In this document: positions 47,324-56,323 of the stretch, in pieces
How the letters are laid out: each line of letters begins with the position of its first letter
How positions within the stretch are numbered: position 1 is the stretch's first letter
Assembly: GCA_018825965.1 (NCBI GenBank)
Contig: JAHKAA010000020.1
Span: 1-64,000 of the forward strand
DNA from: Gammaproteobacteria bacterium
GTDB taxonomy: Bacteria; Pseudomonadota; Gammaproteobacteria; Enterobacterales; Alteromonadaceae
DNA: 64,000 nucleotides
Reading direction: 5' to 3'
The notes under the pieces: generated by a model
Seen by the model: only the letters and a program-made list of their open reading frames with translations
Database searches by the model: none
What the model was told of the DNA's origin: nothing
Position numbers and translations under genes: made by a program

Positions 47324-48421
47324 AAAGGCTTCACCCATTATTTTACCTAAGAGCGGCGGGACTGAATTCCCCAGTTGACCCGCCTGCTCGGTATAACTTC
47401 CAACAAACTTAAAAGAATCTTTGAAGCTATGAAGTCGTGCGGCCTCTCTTATGGTAATCAGCCGTAAATCTACCGGGTGTCCCCACCGGCCAGATCCGGC
47501 ATGGAAAACCCATCTGGTGATCGTAGGCATAATCATATCTTTTGTTAATCTGCCGTAGGCTCCGCTATAACCACCTTTGGGTCTGAGATGATCGGGTAAG
47601 TCTTTGATACCTTGCCCTGGTTCTAAAGAGCAAATTCTTTCAAACTGTGTGGGTTTGAGTGCTTTGGCTACATGATTATAAGTAAATTCACAGCCATTTC
47701 GGATGTATTCCTGATACTCATTTTGAGGGGGCGTGAAGTACGAATCTGGCGAAGCGCCCTCTCCATGCGTAAGCGGTCTTAGATCGCTTATAGCGTCCCA
47801 CACTGTAACATGAGATTTTAGCGGCAAAAACAAGTCATCCTTAGCTTCTTTTGCATGTGTTTCTTTTGGTTCCTCAGGTTTGATACCATCACGGCGAGCC
47901 ATAAAAAATGCACGTCTCCGGCGCTGTGGTACGCCATAATCTGCCGAATTGTGAACCCCATGTATTACTTCATATCCCGCACTTGTAAGTCGTTCTACAA
48001 TTTCATCTGTGTAGTGCTGTCCAAAGCCATTTCTCATTTCAGCAACATTTTCCATCAATACCCACCTGGGCAAAATAGCTTCACAATGTTCAAGAAAGGT
48101 TTTAACCAGCGTATTATTTTGGCTATCAAGTTGTCGCTGTGAGCGAGGAACATTTTTTGAGAATCCCTGGCATGGTGGTCCACCTGCCAGTAAATCTAAT
48201 TCCCCTTTTTTTAGTCCTAGTTTGGCTAACAAATCGGTGGAATCCAGCTTTGAAACGTCTTGACACAATGACAAGGTACCGGGGAAGTTTTCAGTAAAGG
48301 TTTGGATATAAGCAGGCTCTATATCGATTCCTGCAAGAATCTCAAAACCAGCATCACGAAGACCTGCTGATAGACCGCCGCAGCCACAAAATAAGTCAAT
48401 AACCTTCAAAACAGTTTCCAT
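47312..48421 (-). CDS. DNA (cytosine-5) methyltransferase
   Basis: A 369-residue type II m5C methyltransferase with motifs in order: I DLFCGCGGLSAG, IV GGPPCQGFS (catalytic Cys), VI ENVAE, VIII QRRRRAFF, and IX-X ending in QLGNSVPPLLG. The variable region between VIII and IX (about 200 to 310) sets the target. The start is ATG 48421, or GTG 48430. No ribosome-binding site is apparent, so the message could be leaderless, as in some C-controlled systems. It protects the host against the convergent endonuclease. Confidence 0.92.
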   Translation of the reverse strand: METVLKVIDLFCGCGGLSAGLRDAGFEILAGIDIEPAYIQTFTENFPGTLSLCQDVSKLDSTDLLAKLGLKKGELDLLAGGPPCQGFSKNVPRSQRQLDSQNNTLVKTFLEHCEAILPRWVLMENVAEMRNGFGQHYTDEIVERLTSAGYEVIHGVHNSADYGVPQRRRRAFFMARRDGIKPEEPKETHAKEAKDDLFLPLKSHVTVWDAISDLRPLTHGEGASPDSYFTPPQNEYQEYIRNGCEFTYNHVAKALKPTQFERICSLEPGQGIKDLPDHLRPKGGYSGAYGRLTKDMIMPTITRWVFHAGSGRWGHPVDLRLITIREAARLHSFKDSFKFVGSYTEQAGQLGNSVPPLLGKIMGEAFLKS

Positions 48422-48438
48422 CGTTGTCACGCAGTAAT

Positions 48439-48452
48439 ATGTTACGCATAGT
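48439..48452 (-). promoter_or_regulatory. Half C-box upstream of the methyltransferase
   Basis: ATGTTACGCATAGT shares 13 of 14 bases with the left half of the C-box at 46321. It lies 18 bases upstream of the methyltransferase ATG. A single C-protein dimer bound here would repress the methyltransferase promoter, as in other C-controlled systems. Confidence 0.6.
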
Positions 48453-48511
48453 ATTCATTTTGAGGTCAAAGTCAAGGTTGGGGTGAGACCAGGTACGCTG
48501 GTTGCGAAGCA

Positions 48512-49513
48512 TTAAGTAGAAGCCCTTTCCACAATACGGTAACCCACATCTATAGGGGGTTGATGGGTTTTGTCTTCGCCTGATGCTGCCATCAATAATT
48601 CAACAGCTTGCTGACCCATTTCAAAACGGGGTGAGGCGACGCTGGTGATTGAAGGTTCCACCAAAGCTGAAGCTTCTAAATCATTAAAACCACAAATGGC
48701 AATATCTGCCGGTACTTTCAGGTTCATTCGTTTGGCTTCAAATAAAGCGCCCAAAGCCAAATCGTCGTTACAGCAGAACACTGCATCACACTGACCTTGA
48801 GATTCGGCCATCACAGCCTGCAACAACTGACCGCCTAATCGTATGGATGAAGACTGAGTGGTAGTGACCACATAACTTTGGCAAGGCTGTTTAAAGTCCG
48901 CTATCGCCTTTTTAAAACCGGCCAAACGTTGCTGAGTACGAGGGTCCATTCTGGCACCTAAAAAGCCCGGTTTACGATAGCCTTTTTGCAGCAAATGCCT
49001 GGTGATATCCATCCCTGCATTAAAGTGCGAAAAGCCAATATTCATATCAATGGGGCTGTCTGTTAATTCCATCAGTTGCACTATAGGAATACCGGATTGT
49101 TGCAGCAATTTGCGGGCATAATGGGTTTGATCTGTGCCGGTTAAAATAAAACCTTCAGGCGATTGGCTGAGCAGGGTTGCGATCAGCTTTTCTTCTTCCA
49201 AAGGTGAATAATGGCAATCCCCCAGGATCACCTGCAATTGATGCTGTTTCACCGCGCTGTAAATACCCTGCAAAACATCATTAAAAACTATGTTCGATAA
49301 TGATGGAATGATAACCGCAATCACACCTGAACGACGCGAGGCTAAAGCACTGGCGGCATGATTACGGATATAACCAATTTCATGCACAGCCTGTTCAACT
49401 TTTGCCCGCAGCTTTTCTGATACTTTATCCGGATTACTTAGCACGCGGGACACAGTAATAGCGCTGACTCCCGCTACTTTGGCCACATCTTTCAGGTTAG
49501 GTTTTTTATTCAT
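48512..49513 (-). CDS. LacI-family transcriptional regulator (probably of the cellobionate operon)
   Basis: A 333-residue repressor. The N-terminal helix-turn-helix and hinge are NLKDVAKVAGVSAITVSRVL and IRNHAASALASRRSGVIAV, followed by a periplasmic-binding-like effector domain. The start at 49513 precedes the HTH directly; the longer frame adds 18 residues. It is divergent from the gluconokinase operon and probably binds the palindrome at 49566-49587. GntR/IdnR-type repressors respond to gluconate or its phosphates. Confidence 0.88.
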   Translation of the reverse strand: MNKKPNLKDVAKVAGVSAITVSRVLSNPDKVSEKLRAKVEQAVHEIGYIRNHAASALASRRSGVIAVIIPSLSNIVFNDVLQGIYSAVKQHQLQVILGDCHYSPLEEEKLIATLLSQSPEGFILTGTDQTHYARKLLQQSGIPIVQLMELTDSPIDMNIGFSHFNAGMDITRHLLQKGYRKPGFLGARMDPRTQQRLAGFKKAIADFKQPCQSYVVTTTQSSSIRLGGQLLQAVMAESQGQCDAVFCCNDDLALGALFEAKRMNLKVPADIAICGFNDLEASALVEPSITSVASPRFEMGQQAVELLMAASGEDKTHQPPIDVGYRIVERAST

Positions 49514-49565
49514 TATGCCACTCTCAAGCCTTTGAAAAACAATAACGGAAACTATGGTTTGAGTC

Positions 49566-49587
49566 AAAATGGTTGCGCTATCATTTT
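49566..49587. promoter_or_regulatory. LacI-type operator
   Basis: A 22-bp near-palindrome, AAAATGGTTGCGCTATCATT followed by TT, matches 18 of 22 bases with its reverse complement and has the LacI/GntR-family core ATGNTNNCGNTANCAT. It lies in the intergenic region between the divergent regulator and kinase genes. Confidence 0.75.
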
Positions 49588-49636
49588 GGCTGCATTAAGC
49601 TGGCTCATCTTTTTACAGCTGGTTTGGTAACATCTG

Positions 49637-50191
49637 GTGCAGCAACATCAAGCAGAACAACAGACACCTGAGTCAGCAGGCTGTCAGACGTTGATCATTA
49701 TGGGCGTGGCTGGCAGCGGCAAATCCACACTGGCTTTACGGCTGGCTGAGCAACTGGGCTGGTTTTATCTCGAAGGGGATGATTTTCACAGTCTTGAAGC
49801 CAAACAGATGATGGCATCAGGCACTCCTATTCGCAGTGAGATGCGGGATCAGTGGGTTGGCCGTTTATGTGCAGCTTTGCAAGACTGTGCAGTAAAACAA
49901 CAGCCAGTGGTATTAAGTTACTCAGGTTTAATCCGTAAGCATCGCGAGCAAATCCGTTTGGCCGCATCCAACCCACAGTTTATTTATTTACAAGGCAGCG
50001 CTGAATTACTGGCACAACGGCTGGCGCAGCGGCAAAACCATTTTATGCCTGTGTCTATGCTGCAAAGCCAACTGGCCACTATGGAATCGGTAGAGCAGGA
50101 AGCTGATGTGTTGTGTCTGGATATCAACCAAAGTGTTAAGGCGCTGGTGCAATACCTTTTACTAAAAATAAAAACATGCGGATCAGCATAA
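49637..50191 (+). CDS. Gluconokinase
   Basis: A 184-residue GntK-type kinase: P-loop GVAGSGKST, then FYLEGDDFHSLEAKQMMASG, which in GntK carries the substrate site, and later QNHFMPVSMLQSQLATME. It phosphorylates D-gluconate to 6-phosphogluconate. The GTG at 49637 has no clear ribosome-binding site. As the first gene of the operon it would use gluconate released by the GH94 phosphorylase. Confidence 0.88.
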   Translation: MQQHQAEQQTPESAGCQTLIIMGVAGSGKSTLALRLAEQLGWFYLEGDDFHSLEAKQMMASGTPIRSEMRDQWVGRLCAALQDCAVKQQPVVLSYSGLIRKHREQIRLAASNPQFIYLQGSAELLAQRLAQRQNHFMPVSMLQSQLATMESVEQEADVLCLDINQSVKALVQYLLLKIKTCGSA

Positions 50192-50204
50192 AAAGGATGA
50201 CAAG

Positions 50205-51602
50205 GTGACAACAGAAACTGCGGTACCTCAAGACCGGCTAAAGCTGCGCGAAAAAGTCGGTTATGGCCTGGGCGATATGGGTTTTAACTTCTATTGGGCC
50301 AATATCTCGGCTTTTTTATTAATTTTCTACACAGATGTATTTGGTATTTCAGCAGCAGCCGCCGGCACCATGATGCTGATCACCAAAATCATTGATGCTT
50401 TTACCGACCCTATGATGGGCGCTTTAGCAGACAGAACCAAAAGCCGTTTTGGTAAATTCCGGCCTTATTTATTGTGGTTGGCTTTGCCTTTAGCTGGTGC
50501 TGGTGTGTTGACCTACAGCACACCGGACTTAGGCCCTGGCGGTAAACTGGTCTGGGCTTATTGCACTTATAGCTTGCTGATGCTGACCTACACGGCAATT
50601 AATATTCCTTATTCAGCTTTGTCTGGCGTAATGACCCGTAACAGTCAGGAGCGCACCACTTTAGTTAGCTTCCGTTTTATTGGCGGTTTTACCGGCGGTA
50701 TTCTGGTGACTTATTTAACACCTAAGCTGGTGGTGGTGTTGGGGCAGGGCGATGAAATCTTAGGCTGGCAACTGACCATGGGCGTCTTTGGTGTGGCTGC
50801 TGCTTTGCTGTTTTTATTTACTTTTGCCAGCACTAAAGAACGTATTCAGCCGGTTAGCGAAACTAACAATGCTGTGATGCAGGATTTACTGGATTTAAAA
50901 AACAACAAACCCTGGCTGGTGCTGTTTAGCCTGGCGCTGATCATTATGATTACGATCACTATGAGAGCCAGCAGCGGTGTGTATTACTTTAAATATTATG
51001 TGGAACGACCTGAACTGGTGGGCGAGTTTTTGTCGTCTTATATGTTTGCTTTGGCTTTAGGTGCGGCCTCTACCCCTTTAATGACTAAGGTTATGGATAA
51101 AAAGCCGCTAATGATGCTGCTAATGAGCCTGGCCGGTGTGTTTTCTATCAGCCTGTTTTTTGTGCCAGCCGATCAGGTAGGTTTAATTTTTGCTATCAAC
51201 CTGGCTATAGGTTTTGTGTTAGGGCCTAAGTCGCCACTGGCTTTTTCTATGTATGCCGACACTGCCGATTACAACGAATGGCGCACTGGCCGTCGTGCAA
51301 CCGCTATGACCTTTTCAGCCGCTACTTTTTCGCAAAAACTCGGTGGCGCTATTGCTTCAGCTGTGATTGGTTGGTTATTAGCGCTGATAGGTTATGTTGC
51401 CAATACGGAGCAAAGTGCGGGCTCACAAATGGGTATTTTACTGATGGTGTCTGTGATCCCTGGCTTAGTGGCCTTTTTAGCAGCTTTTGTCATGCGCTTT
51501 TACCATTTAGATGAAAAACAATTGCTGACCATTCAACAGGAACTGGACCAGCGTAAAACAGCACCCTTTATAAAATCTGCAGCAGTCGGAGTGTCGGAGT
51601 AA
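50205..51602 (+). CDS. GPH-family sugar/uronide:cation symporter
   Basis: A 465-residue MFS protein with twelve helices of the glycoside-pentoside-hexuronide group: KIIDAFTDPMMGALADRTKS with FGKFRPYLLW in the first half and YADTADYNEWRTGRR in the second. It should import a disaccharide or aldonic acid with a cation. Starts with GTG after AAAGGA. In this operon the likely cargo is cellobionate. It overlaps the GH94 gene by one base (TAATG). Confidence 0.88.
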   Translation: MTTETAVPQDRLKLREKVGYGLGDMGFNFYWANISAFLLIFYTDVFGISAAAAGTMMLITKIIDAFTDPMMGALADRTKSRFGKFRPYLLWLALPLAGAGVLTYSTPDLGPGGKLVWAYCTYSLLMLTYTAINIPYSALSGVMTRNSQERTTLVSFRFIGGFTGGILVTYLTPKLVVVLGQGDEILGWQLTMGVFGVAAALLFLFTFASTKERIQPVSETNNAVMQDLLDLKNNKPWLVLFSLALIIMITITMRASSGVYYFKYYVERPELVGEFLSSYMFALALGAASTPLMTKVMDKKPLMMLLMSLAGVFSISLFFVPADQVGLIFAINLAIGFVLGPKSPLAFSMYADTADYNEWRTGRRATAMTFSAATFSQKLGGAIASAVIGWLLALIGYVANTEQSAGSQMGILLMVSVIPGLVAFLAAFVMRFYHLDEKQLLTIQQELDQRKTAPFIKSAAVGVSE

Positions 51603-54001
51603 TGATGAAGACCTTGATGCAAGCCACAGAAAACGGCCAGCGTTATGAATTATACAGCGCCACTGCGATGCCACAGGCTGCGGCTTTTTTATGGAACAAG
51701 GTCATGATGATCCAGCAAAACTGCCGTGGTTATGCCACAGCGCAGTTTATGCAACCAGAACCCGCCAAATATGCCCATGCGCCGAACTTAGAAGCCAAAA
51801 CTTTTATGCAGCCTGAGCAGCCCTATTACGCTCATCATCCGGGCCGTTTTGTGTATATCAAAGATGAAAACAGTGGTGAAATCTGGTCTGTGCCTTACGA
51901 GCCGGTACGCAAAGAAGCCCAAAGCTTTGTGTTTTCGGTGGGCAAGTCGGATATCCGCTGGCAACTGACGCTGGACTCTGGTTTAACTGTGGAATGGTTA
52001 TTGACCTTGACGCCAGATCAGCCGCTGGAGTTATGGCAACTGACAGTACACAACGATTCAGATCAGAACCGTTCCTTAAGTTTATATCCCTATTTCCCGG
52101 TCGGTTATATGTCCTGGATGAACCAGTCTGGCCGTTATGATGCGGATTTAAAAGCCATTATCTGCTCATCAGTGACGCCTTATCAAAAGTATCCGGATTA
52201 TTTTAAAAACCAGTTTTTAAAAGACAAAACCTTCTTATTGGCCGAACGCACACCGGATTTCTGGGAACTGAACCAGCAACAGTTTGAAGGGCAGGGCAGC
52301 TTGCATGCACCTTCTGCAGTACAACAGCCGTTTTTAGCTTGTGGTGATTCGGATTACGAAACGCCAGCTTGTGTGATGCAGTACAGAATATCTTTAGCTT
52401 CATGCCAAACCGAACAGTACCGTTTTGTGTTTGGTCCGGCTTACGATAACGCCGAAGTAGCACACATTCGGCAGCAAGTGTTTGGGTCACCAGAGAGCTT
52501 CGGCCACATTCAACAGGCGTATGCGGCTTATGTAGCACAAGCTGTGCCTTGCCTGGAAATAGACACGCCGGACCAGGAGCTGAATAACTATGTGAACCAT
52601 TGGCTGGCGCGTCAGGTGTATTACCACGGCGATGTGAACCGTTTAACCACAGATCCTCAAAGCCGTAATTATCTGCAGGACAATATGGGCATGAGCTATC
52701 TGGCTCCTGCTGTGGCACGTCAGGCTTTTTTAACGGCGTTATCGCAGCAGCATTTGTCGGGGGAAATGCCGGACGGTATTTTGCTGCACAAAGACGCTGA
52801 ACTGAAATACATCAATCAGGTGCCTCATACCGATCAATGTGTCTGGTTACCTGTCTGTATCAGTGCCTATCTGGCCGAAACTAACGACTATGCGCTGTTA
52901 AGCGAAAAAGTAGCCTACAAAGACTCAACCGAACAACACAGTGTCGCTGAACATATCCACCGCGCTATGAGTTGGTTATGGCTGAAAAAAGACGAGCGTT
53001 GCTTAAGTTATATTGAGCAGGGCGACTGGTGTGATCCCATGAATATGGTGGGTTACAAAGGCAAAGGTGTATCGGGTTGGCTCAGCTTAGCTGCAGCTTA
53101 TGCACTGAAGCTGTGGGCGCAAATTTGCCGTGATTTAAATTTTGACGACCAAGCCGCTTTGTACCAGCAACAAGCCGATGCCTTCAACGCCGCGGTGAAT
53201 CAGTATTTATGGGATGGCAACTGGTATGGCCGTGGTATCACAGACGATAATGTCGTTTTTGGCATCAGCAAAGATACTGAAGGCCGTATTTATCTGAACC
53301 CACAAAGCTGGGCATTATTAAGTGGTGCCGCCAACAGCGAGCAGCAACAGCACCTGTTAAAAGCCGTAGAGCAGCAACTGCATACGCCTTATGGTGTGCA
53401 AATGCTGGCACCTGCTTATACAGCCATGCGGGAAGATGTAGGCCGTGTTACGCAAAAATACCCGGGTTCGGCAGAAAATGGCTCTGTCTATAACCACGCT
53501 GCGGCTTTTTATCTCTTTGCTTTGTATCAGGTGAATGAAGCCGACAAAGCCTATCAGGTGTTAAAACAAATGCTGCCGTCGGACGATCCGGAGGATCAGT
53601 TACAACGGGGCCAGTTGCCTGTCTTTATTCCAAATTATTACCGTGGCGCTTACCAGACGTTACCGCGCACTGCAGGTCGCTCCAGCCAGCTGTTTAATAC
53701 AGGCACAGTGCACTGGGTATATCGTTGTTTAGTCGAAGGTTTGTTTGGCGTGAAGGGCTGCCCACAAGGTTTAACTTTGGCTCCTCAACTTCCAGATCAT
53801 TGGAATAACGCCTCTGTGTTACGCCGTTTCCGTGGCGCAGACTTCCATATTCGTTTTGAACGTGTTGCTGATGTTACAGCGCCAACACTCTGGCTGGACG
53901 GTGCTCAGCAGGCAGAGTTGGTGGTGCGTTCTATCACTGCAGGCCAAAGCTATCAGCTACTGCTGCAATTGCCAGTTGCGATTTCAGAGGGAACAGCATG
54001 A
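51602..54001 (+). CDS. GH94 phosphorylase, predicted cellobionic acid phosphorylase
   Basis: A 799-residue GH94 enzyme. The catalytic aspartate is Asp478 in GDWCDPMN. Length matches cellobionic acid phosphorylases better than chitobiose or cellobiose enzymes. Arg615 and Lys619 (GRVTQKYPGSAENG) have the same four-residue spacing as the carboxylate-binding Arg/Lys pair I recall for the Saccharophagus enzyme (Arg609/Lys613). The expected reaction is cellobionate + phosphate to glucose 1-phosphate + gluconate, in the cytoplasm. The neighbouring gluconokinase supports this. Substrate assignment is inference. Confidence 0.82.
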   Translation: MMKTLMQATENGQRYELYSATAMPQAAAFLWNKVMMIQQNCRGYATAQFMQPEPAKYAHAPNLEAKTFMQPEQPYYAHHPGRFVYIKDENSGEIWSVPYEPVRKEAQSFVFSVGKSDIRWQLTLDSGLTVEWLLTLTPDQPLELWQLTVHNDSDQNRSLSLYPYFPVGYMSWMNQSGRYDADLKAIICSSVTPYQKYPDYFKNQFLKDKTFLLAERTPDFWELNQQQFEGQGSLHAPSAVQQPFLACGDSDYETPACVMQYRISLASCQTEQYRFVFGPAYDNAEVAHIRQQVFGSPESFGHIQQAYAAYVAQAVPCLEIDTPDQELNNYVNHWLARQVYYHGDVNRLTTDPQSRNYLQDNMGMSYLAPAVARQAFLTALSQQHLSGEMPDGILLHKDAELKYINQVPHTDQCVWLPVCISAYLAETNDYALLSEKVAYKDSTEQHSVAEHIHRAMSWLWLKKDERCLSYIEQGDWCDPMNMVGYKGKGVSGWLSLAAAYALKLWAQICRDLNFDDQAALYQQQADAFNAAVNQYLWDGNWYGRGITDDNVVFGISKDTEGRIYLNPQSWALLSGAANSEQQQHLLKAVEQQLHTPYGVQMLAPAYTAMREDVGRVTQKYPGSAENGSVYNHAAAFYLFALYQVNEADKAYQVLKQMLPSDDPEDQLQRGQLPVFIPNYYRGAYQTLPRTAGRSSQLFNTGTVHWVYRCLVEGLFGVKGCPQGLTLAPQLPDHWNNASVLRRFRGADFHIRFERVADVTAPTLWLDGAQQAELVVRSITAGQSYQLLLQLPVAISEGTA

Positions 54002-54990
54002 TCCGTATAGGTTTATTAGGCGCAGCCCGTATTGCAGACCAGGCTATTATTCAGCCTGCTGCTTTGCGCTCTGATGTAGTCATAGCCGCAGTGGCGGCAT
54101 CGAATGTTGAAAAAGCTCAGGCTTTTGCCCGGCAGTTTGATATAGAACTGGCTTTAGGCAGTTATGACGAGTTATTAGCCCGTGATGATATCGACTTAAT
54201 TTACAACGCTTTACCGCCATCTTTGCATGCAAAGTGGTCCATCAAAGCCTTGCAACAGGGCAAACATGTGTTGTGTGAAAAGCCTTTTGCGATGGACGCC
54301 GAAGAAGCCAAAGCCATGGTAGCTGCAGCAGATACCAGTGGCCCTTTGCTGATTGAAGGCTATCACTACCGTTTTCATCCGGTGTTTGCTGAAGTAGAGC
54401 GGTTATTAAAGAGTGGTGAGCTCGGCACTATTCACACAGTGCGTAGCAATTTTTCAGTGCGTATTGCCGAAACACCTGGTTCTTTGCGCCATAACGTACC
54501 TTTAGGTGGTGGCGCTTTAATGGATTTAGGCTGCTACCCACTGCACTGGTTACGCACTTTATTTGGCAGCACACCAGAGATTTTATGGGCCGACGCCATT
54601 TGCCCTACACCCCAACTCGATAGCAGCTTTGAGCTTCGCCTGCAGTTCCCGAAGGGCCCTTTGTGTTATGTAGGCTGCGCTATGAGCGAACATTTAAGCC
54701 GCCACCACGATGCGTCTTTGTATCTTGAAGGTGACAAAGCCCAACTGGAAGTGCTGAACCTGGTCGCCCCACATCAGGGCCATAAATTGTGCCTCACCAA
54801 AGACGGCGTGGCGCATGACTATCAAATCAAAGGCGACTCCACCTACGACCATCAGCTTGAACACACTCTGAGCTGCATCAAAGGCGAAACCAAACCGCTG
54901 ACAGGTGGCCAGGATGCTATCGACCAAATGCAACTGATTGATGATGCTTATAAAGCAGCAGGGTTGTTGCCCAGAGGGCTTTGTAGATAG
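53998..54990 (+). CDS. Gfo/Idh/MocA-family oxidoreductase
   Basis: A 330-residue NAD(P)-dependent oxidoreductase. Nucleotide motif IGLLGAARIADQAIIQPA, then EKPFAMDAEEAKAM with the catalytic lysine and GYHYRFHPVF, and GGGALMDLGCYPLHWLR. The ATG overlaps the GH94 stop as ATGA, so it is the last gene of the operon. Its role there is not obvious; it might convert a sugar or aldonic acid side product. Confidence 0.88.
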   Translation: MIRIGLLGAARIADQAIIQPAALRSDVVIAAVAASNVEKAQAFARQFDIELALGSYDELLARDDIDLIYNALPPSLHAKWSIKALQQGKHVLCEKPFAMDAEEAKAMVAAADTSGPLLIEGYHYRFHPVFAEVERLLKSGELGTIHTVRSNFSVRIAETPGSLRHNVPLGGGALMDLGCYPLHWLRTLFGSTPEILWADAICPTPQLDSSFELRLQFPKGPLCYVGCAMSEHLSRHHDASLYLEGDKAQLEVLNLVAPHQGHKLCLTKDGVAHDYQIKGDSTYDHQLEHTLSCIKGETKPLTGGQDAIDQMQLIDDAYKAAGLLPRGLCR

Positions 54991-55091
54991 TTTTGTTTTT
55001 TTCGAAAACCTTTTGACTGCAAGCAACAGCTTTGAGCACACTATCGAATGGTGAATACAACAATATCGAATAAGAGCCAAAGTGAAAAACC

Positions 55092-56240
55092 ATGAGTGAG
55101 TACCAATATTTCCAGTTTGAACTCTTAGAAGGCAGTTTGGACAAGGCACAGCAAGCAGAACTGCGTGGCATATCCAGCCGGGCTACTATCAACAGAAACC
55201 ATTTTTCCGTCAGTTATCACTATAGTGATTTAAAAGCTGAGCCAGTTGAACTGGTGGCAGAGTTCTTTGATGTAGGGTTTTATTATGCAAGCTGGGGCTC
55301 ACTGTATTTTTATCTGAAAGTACCGCAGGCATCTGTACCTGAAGCTTTATTGGCTCATGCTGGCATTGTTTTTGGCTTTGAAAGTGACCTGTATGGATCG
55401 CAGCTTGTACTCACTTTTTCAGTGGAAGAGGATGAGCGTTATTTTGACGATGAAACCGCGGCAGATTTACTCCGGCGGTTGTCAGGGATCCGGGATGAGC
55501 TGCTTGCAGGTGATTTCAGAGCCTTGTATTTACCCTGGGTGAGCCATGCCCTTGGTAAAGAGGAAGATGAGAGATTTCCTATCATCCCTTTGATTCACTA
55601 TGATTTTTCGCAGTTAACTGATGCACAGCAAGCGCTTGCTGAGTTTCTTCAGGTGTCTGAAGAAGAAGTGCGGACTTTACAGCTACTGCTGCAGCAAGTC
55701 CCGGGGCACCCAGCGGCACATCATCAATTAACGCCAGAGCAGCAAGTGGAACAATTCACAGCAGAGCAAAAAGATCAGCTGTTGTTGCTGTTATTTCAGC
55801 AAGGCAGCATGACAACCAATCAGGCGTTGCAGTACATCCCCCAACCAACCCAAAGCCAACATAACTTCAGTATCTGGTTAGGTGCACAGCAGTACTGTGA
55901 GTTTTTTGAACAAGCACAACAGCAAGTAAAGCTGGAACAAGAACAGGCAAAACAACAAGCACAGCAGCAGGCTTTGCGGGAGAGGCGGGCATATCTTGAA
56001 ACTGTTTACATGCGAAGGTCTATGTACTGGCAAAACATTAAAGCAGAGGTGGGACGGGCCAGTGCTAATAGTTACAACAAAGCTGCAGCCGATCTTTATG
56101 AATTGTGTGAAGCCTATGAAATGAGTGGTGCATTAGCTGAGTTTGTGTTGCTGTATATGCCATTTTTTCAGCAGATACAAAGTAAAAGAGCTTTAGTGAA
56201 ACGGCTTGAGCGGCTGAATAATTATATGTCGACCTTGTAA
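55092..56240 (+). CDS. Conserved protein of unknown function (382 aa)
   Basis: A 382-residue soluble protein. It starts MSEYQYFQFELLEGSL followed by ELRGISSRATI and SYHYSDLKAEP, a pattern I associate with conserved hypothetical proteins often next to SWIM zinc-finger genes; no SWIM gene is visible here. The C-terminal third (about 275-310) is a Q-rich charged coiled coil. The ribosome-binding site is weak. Function unknown. Confidence 0.75.
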   Translation: MSEYQYFQFELLEGSLDKAQQAELRGISSRATINRNHFSVSYHYSDLKAEPVELVAEFFDVGFYYASWGSLYFYLKVPQASVPEALLAHAGIVFGFESDLYGSQLVLTFSVEEDERYFDDETAADLLRRLSGIRDELLAGDFRALYLPWVSHALGKEEDERFPIIPLIHYDFSQLTDAQQALAEFLQVSEEEVRTLQLLLQQVPGHPAAHHQLTPEQQVEQFTAEQKDQLLLLLFQQGSMTTNQALQYIPQPTQSQHNFSIWLGAQQYCEFFEQAQQQVKLEQEQAKQQAQQQALRERRAYLETVYMRRSMYWQNIKAEVGRASANSYNKAAADLYELCEAYEMSGALAEFVLLYMPFFQQIQSKRALVKRLERLNNYMSTL

Positions 56241-56323
56241 TAAGGATACAATTTCGCGGCCGCAACACTTAGGCTAAATAATGACGTGAAGATATACAGA
56301 TCAATAGTACAGAGCATATCAAG

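Noticed and set aside
52203..52718. 171-codon minus-strand open frame within the GH94 gene
   Set aside because: Antisense shadow of a strongly coding gene; composition is low-complexity proline/cysteine/histidine-rich without recognisable motifs.
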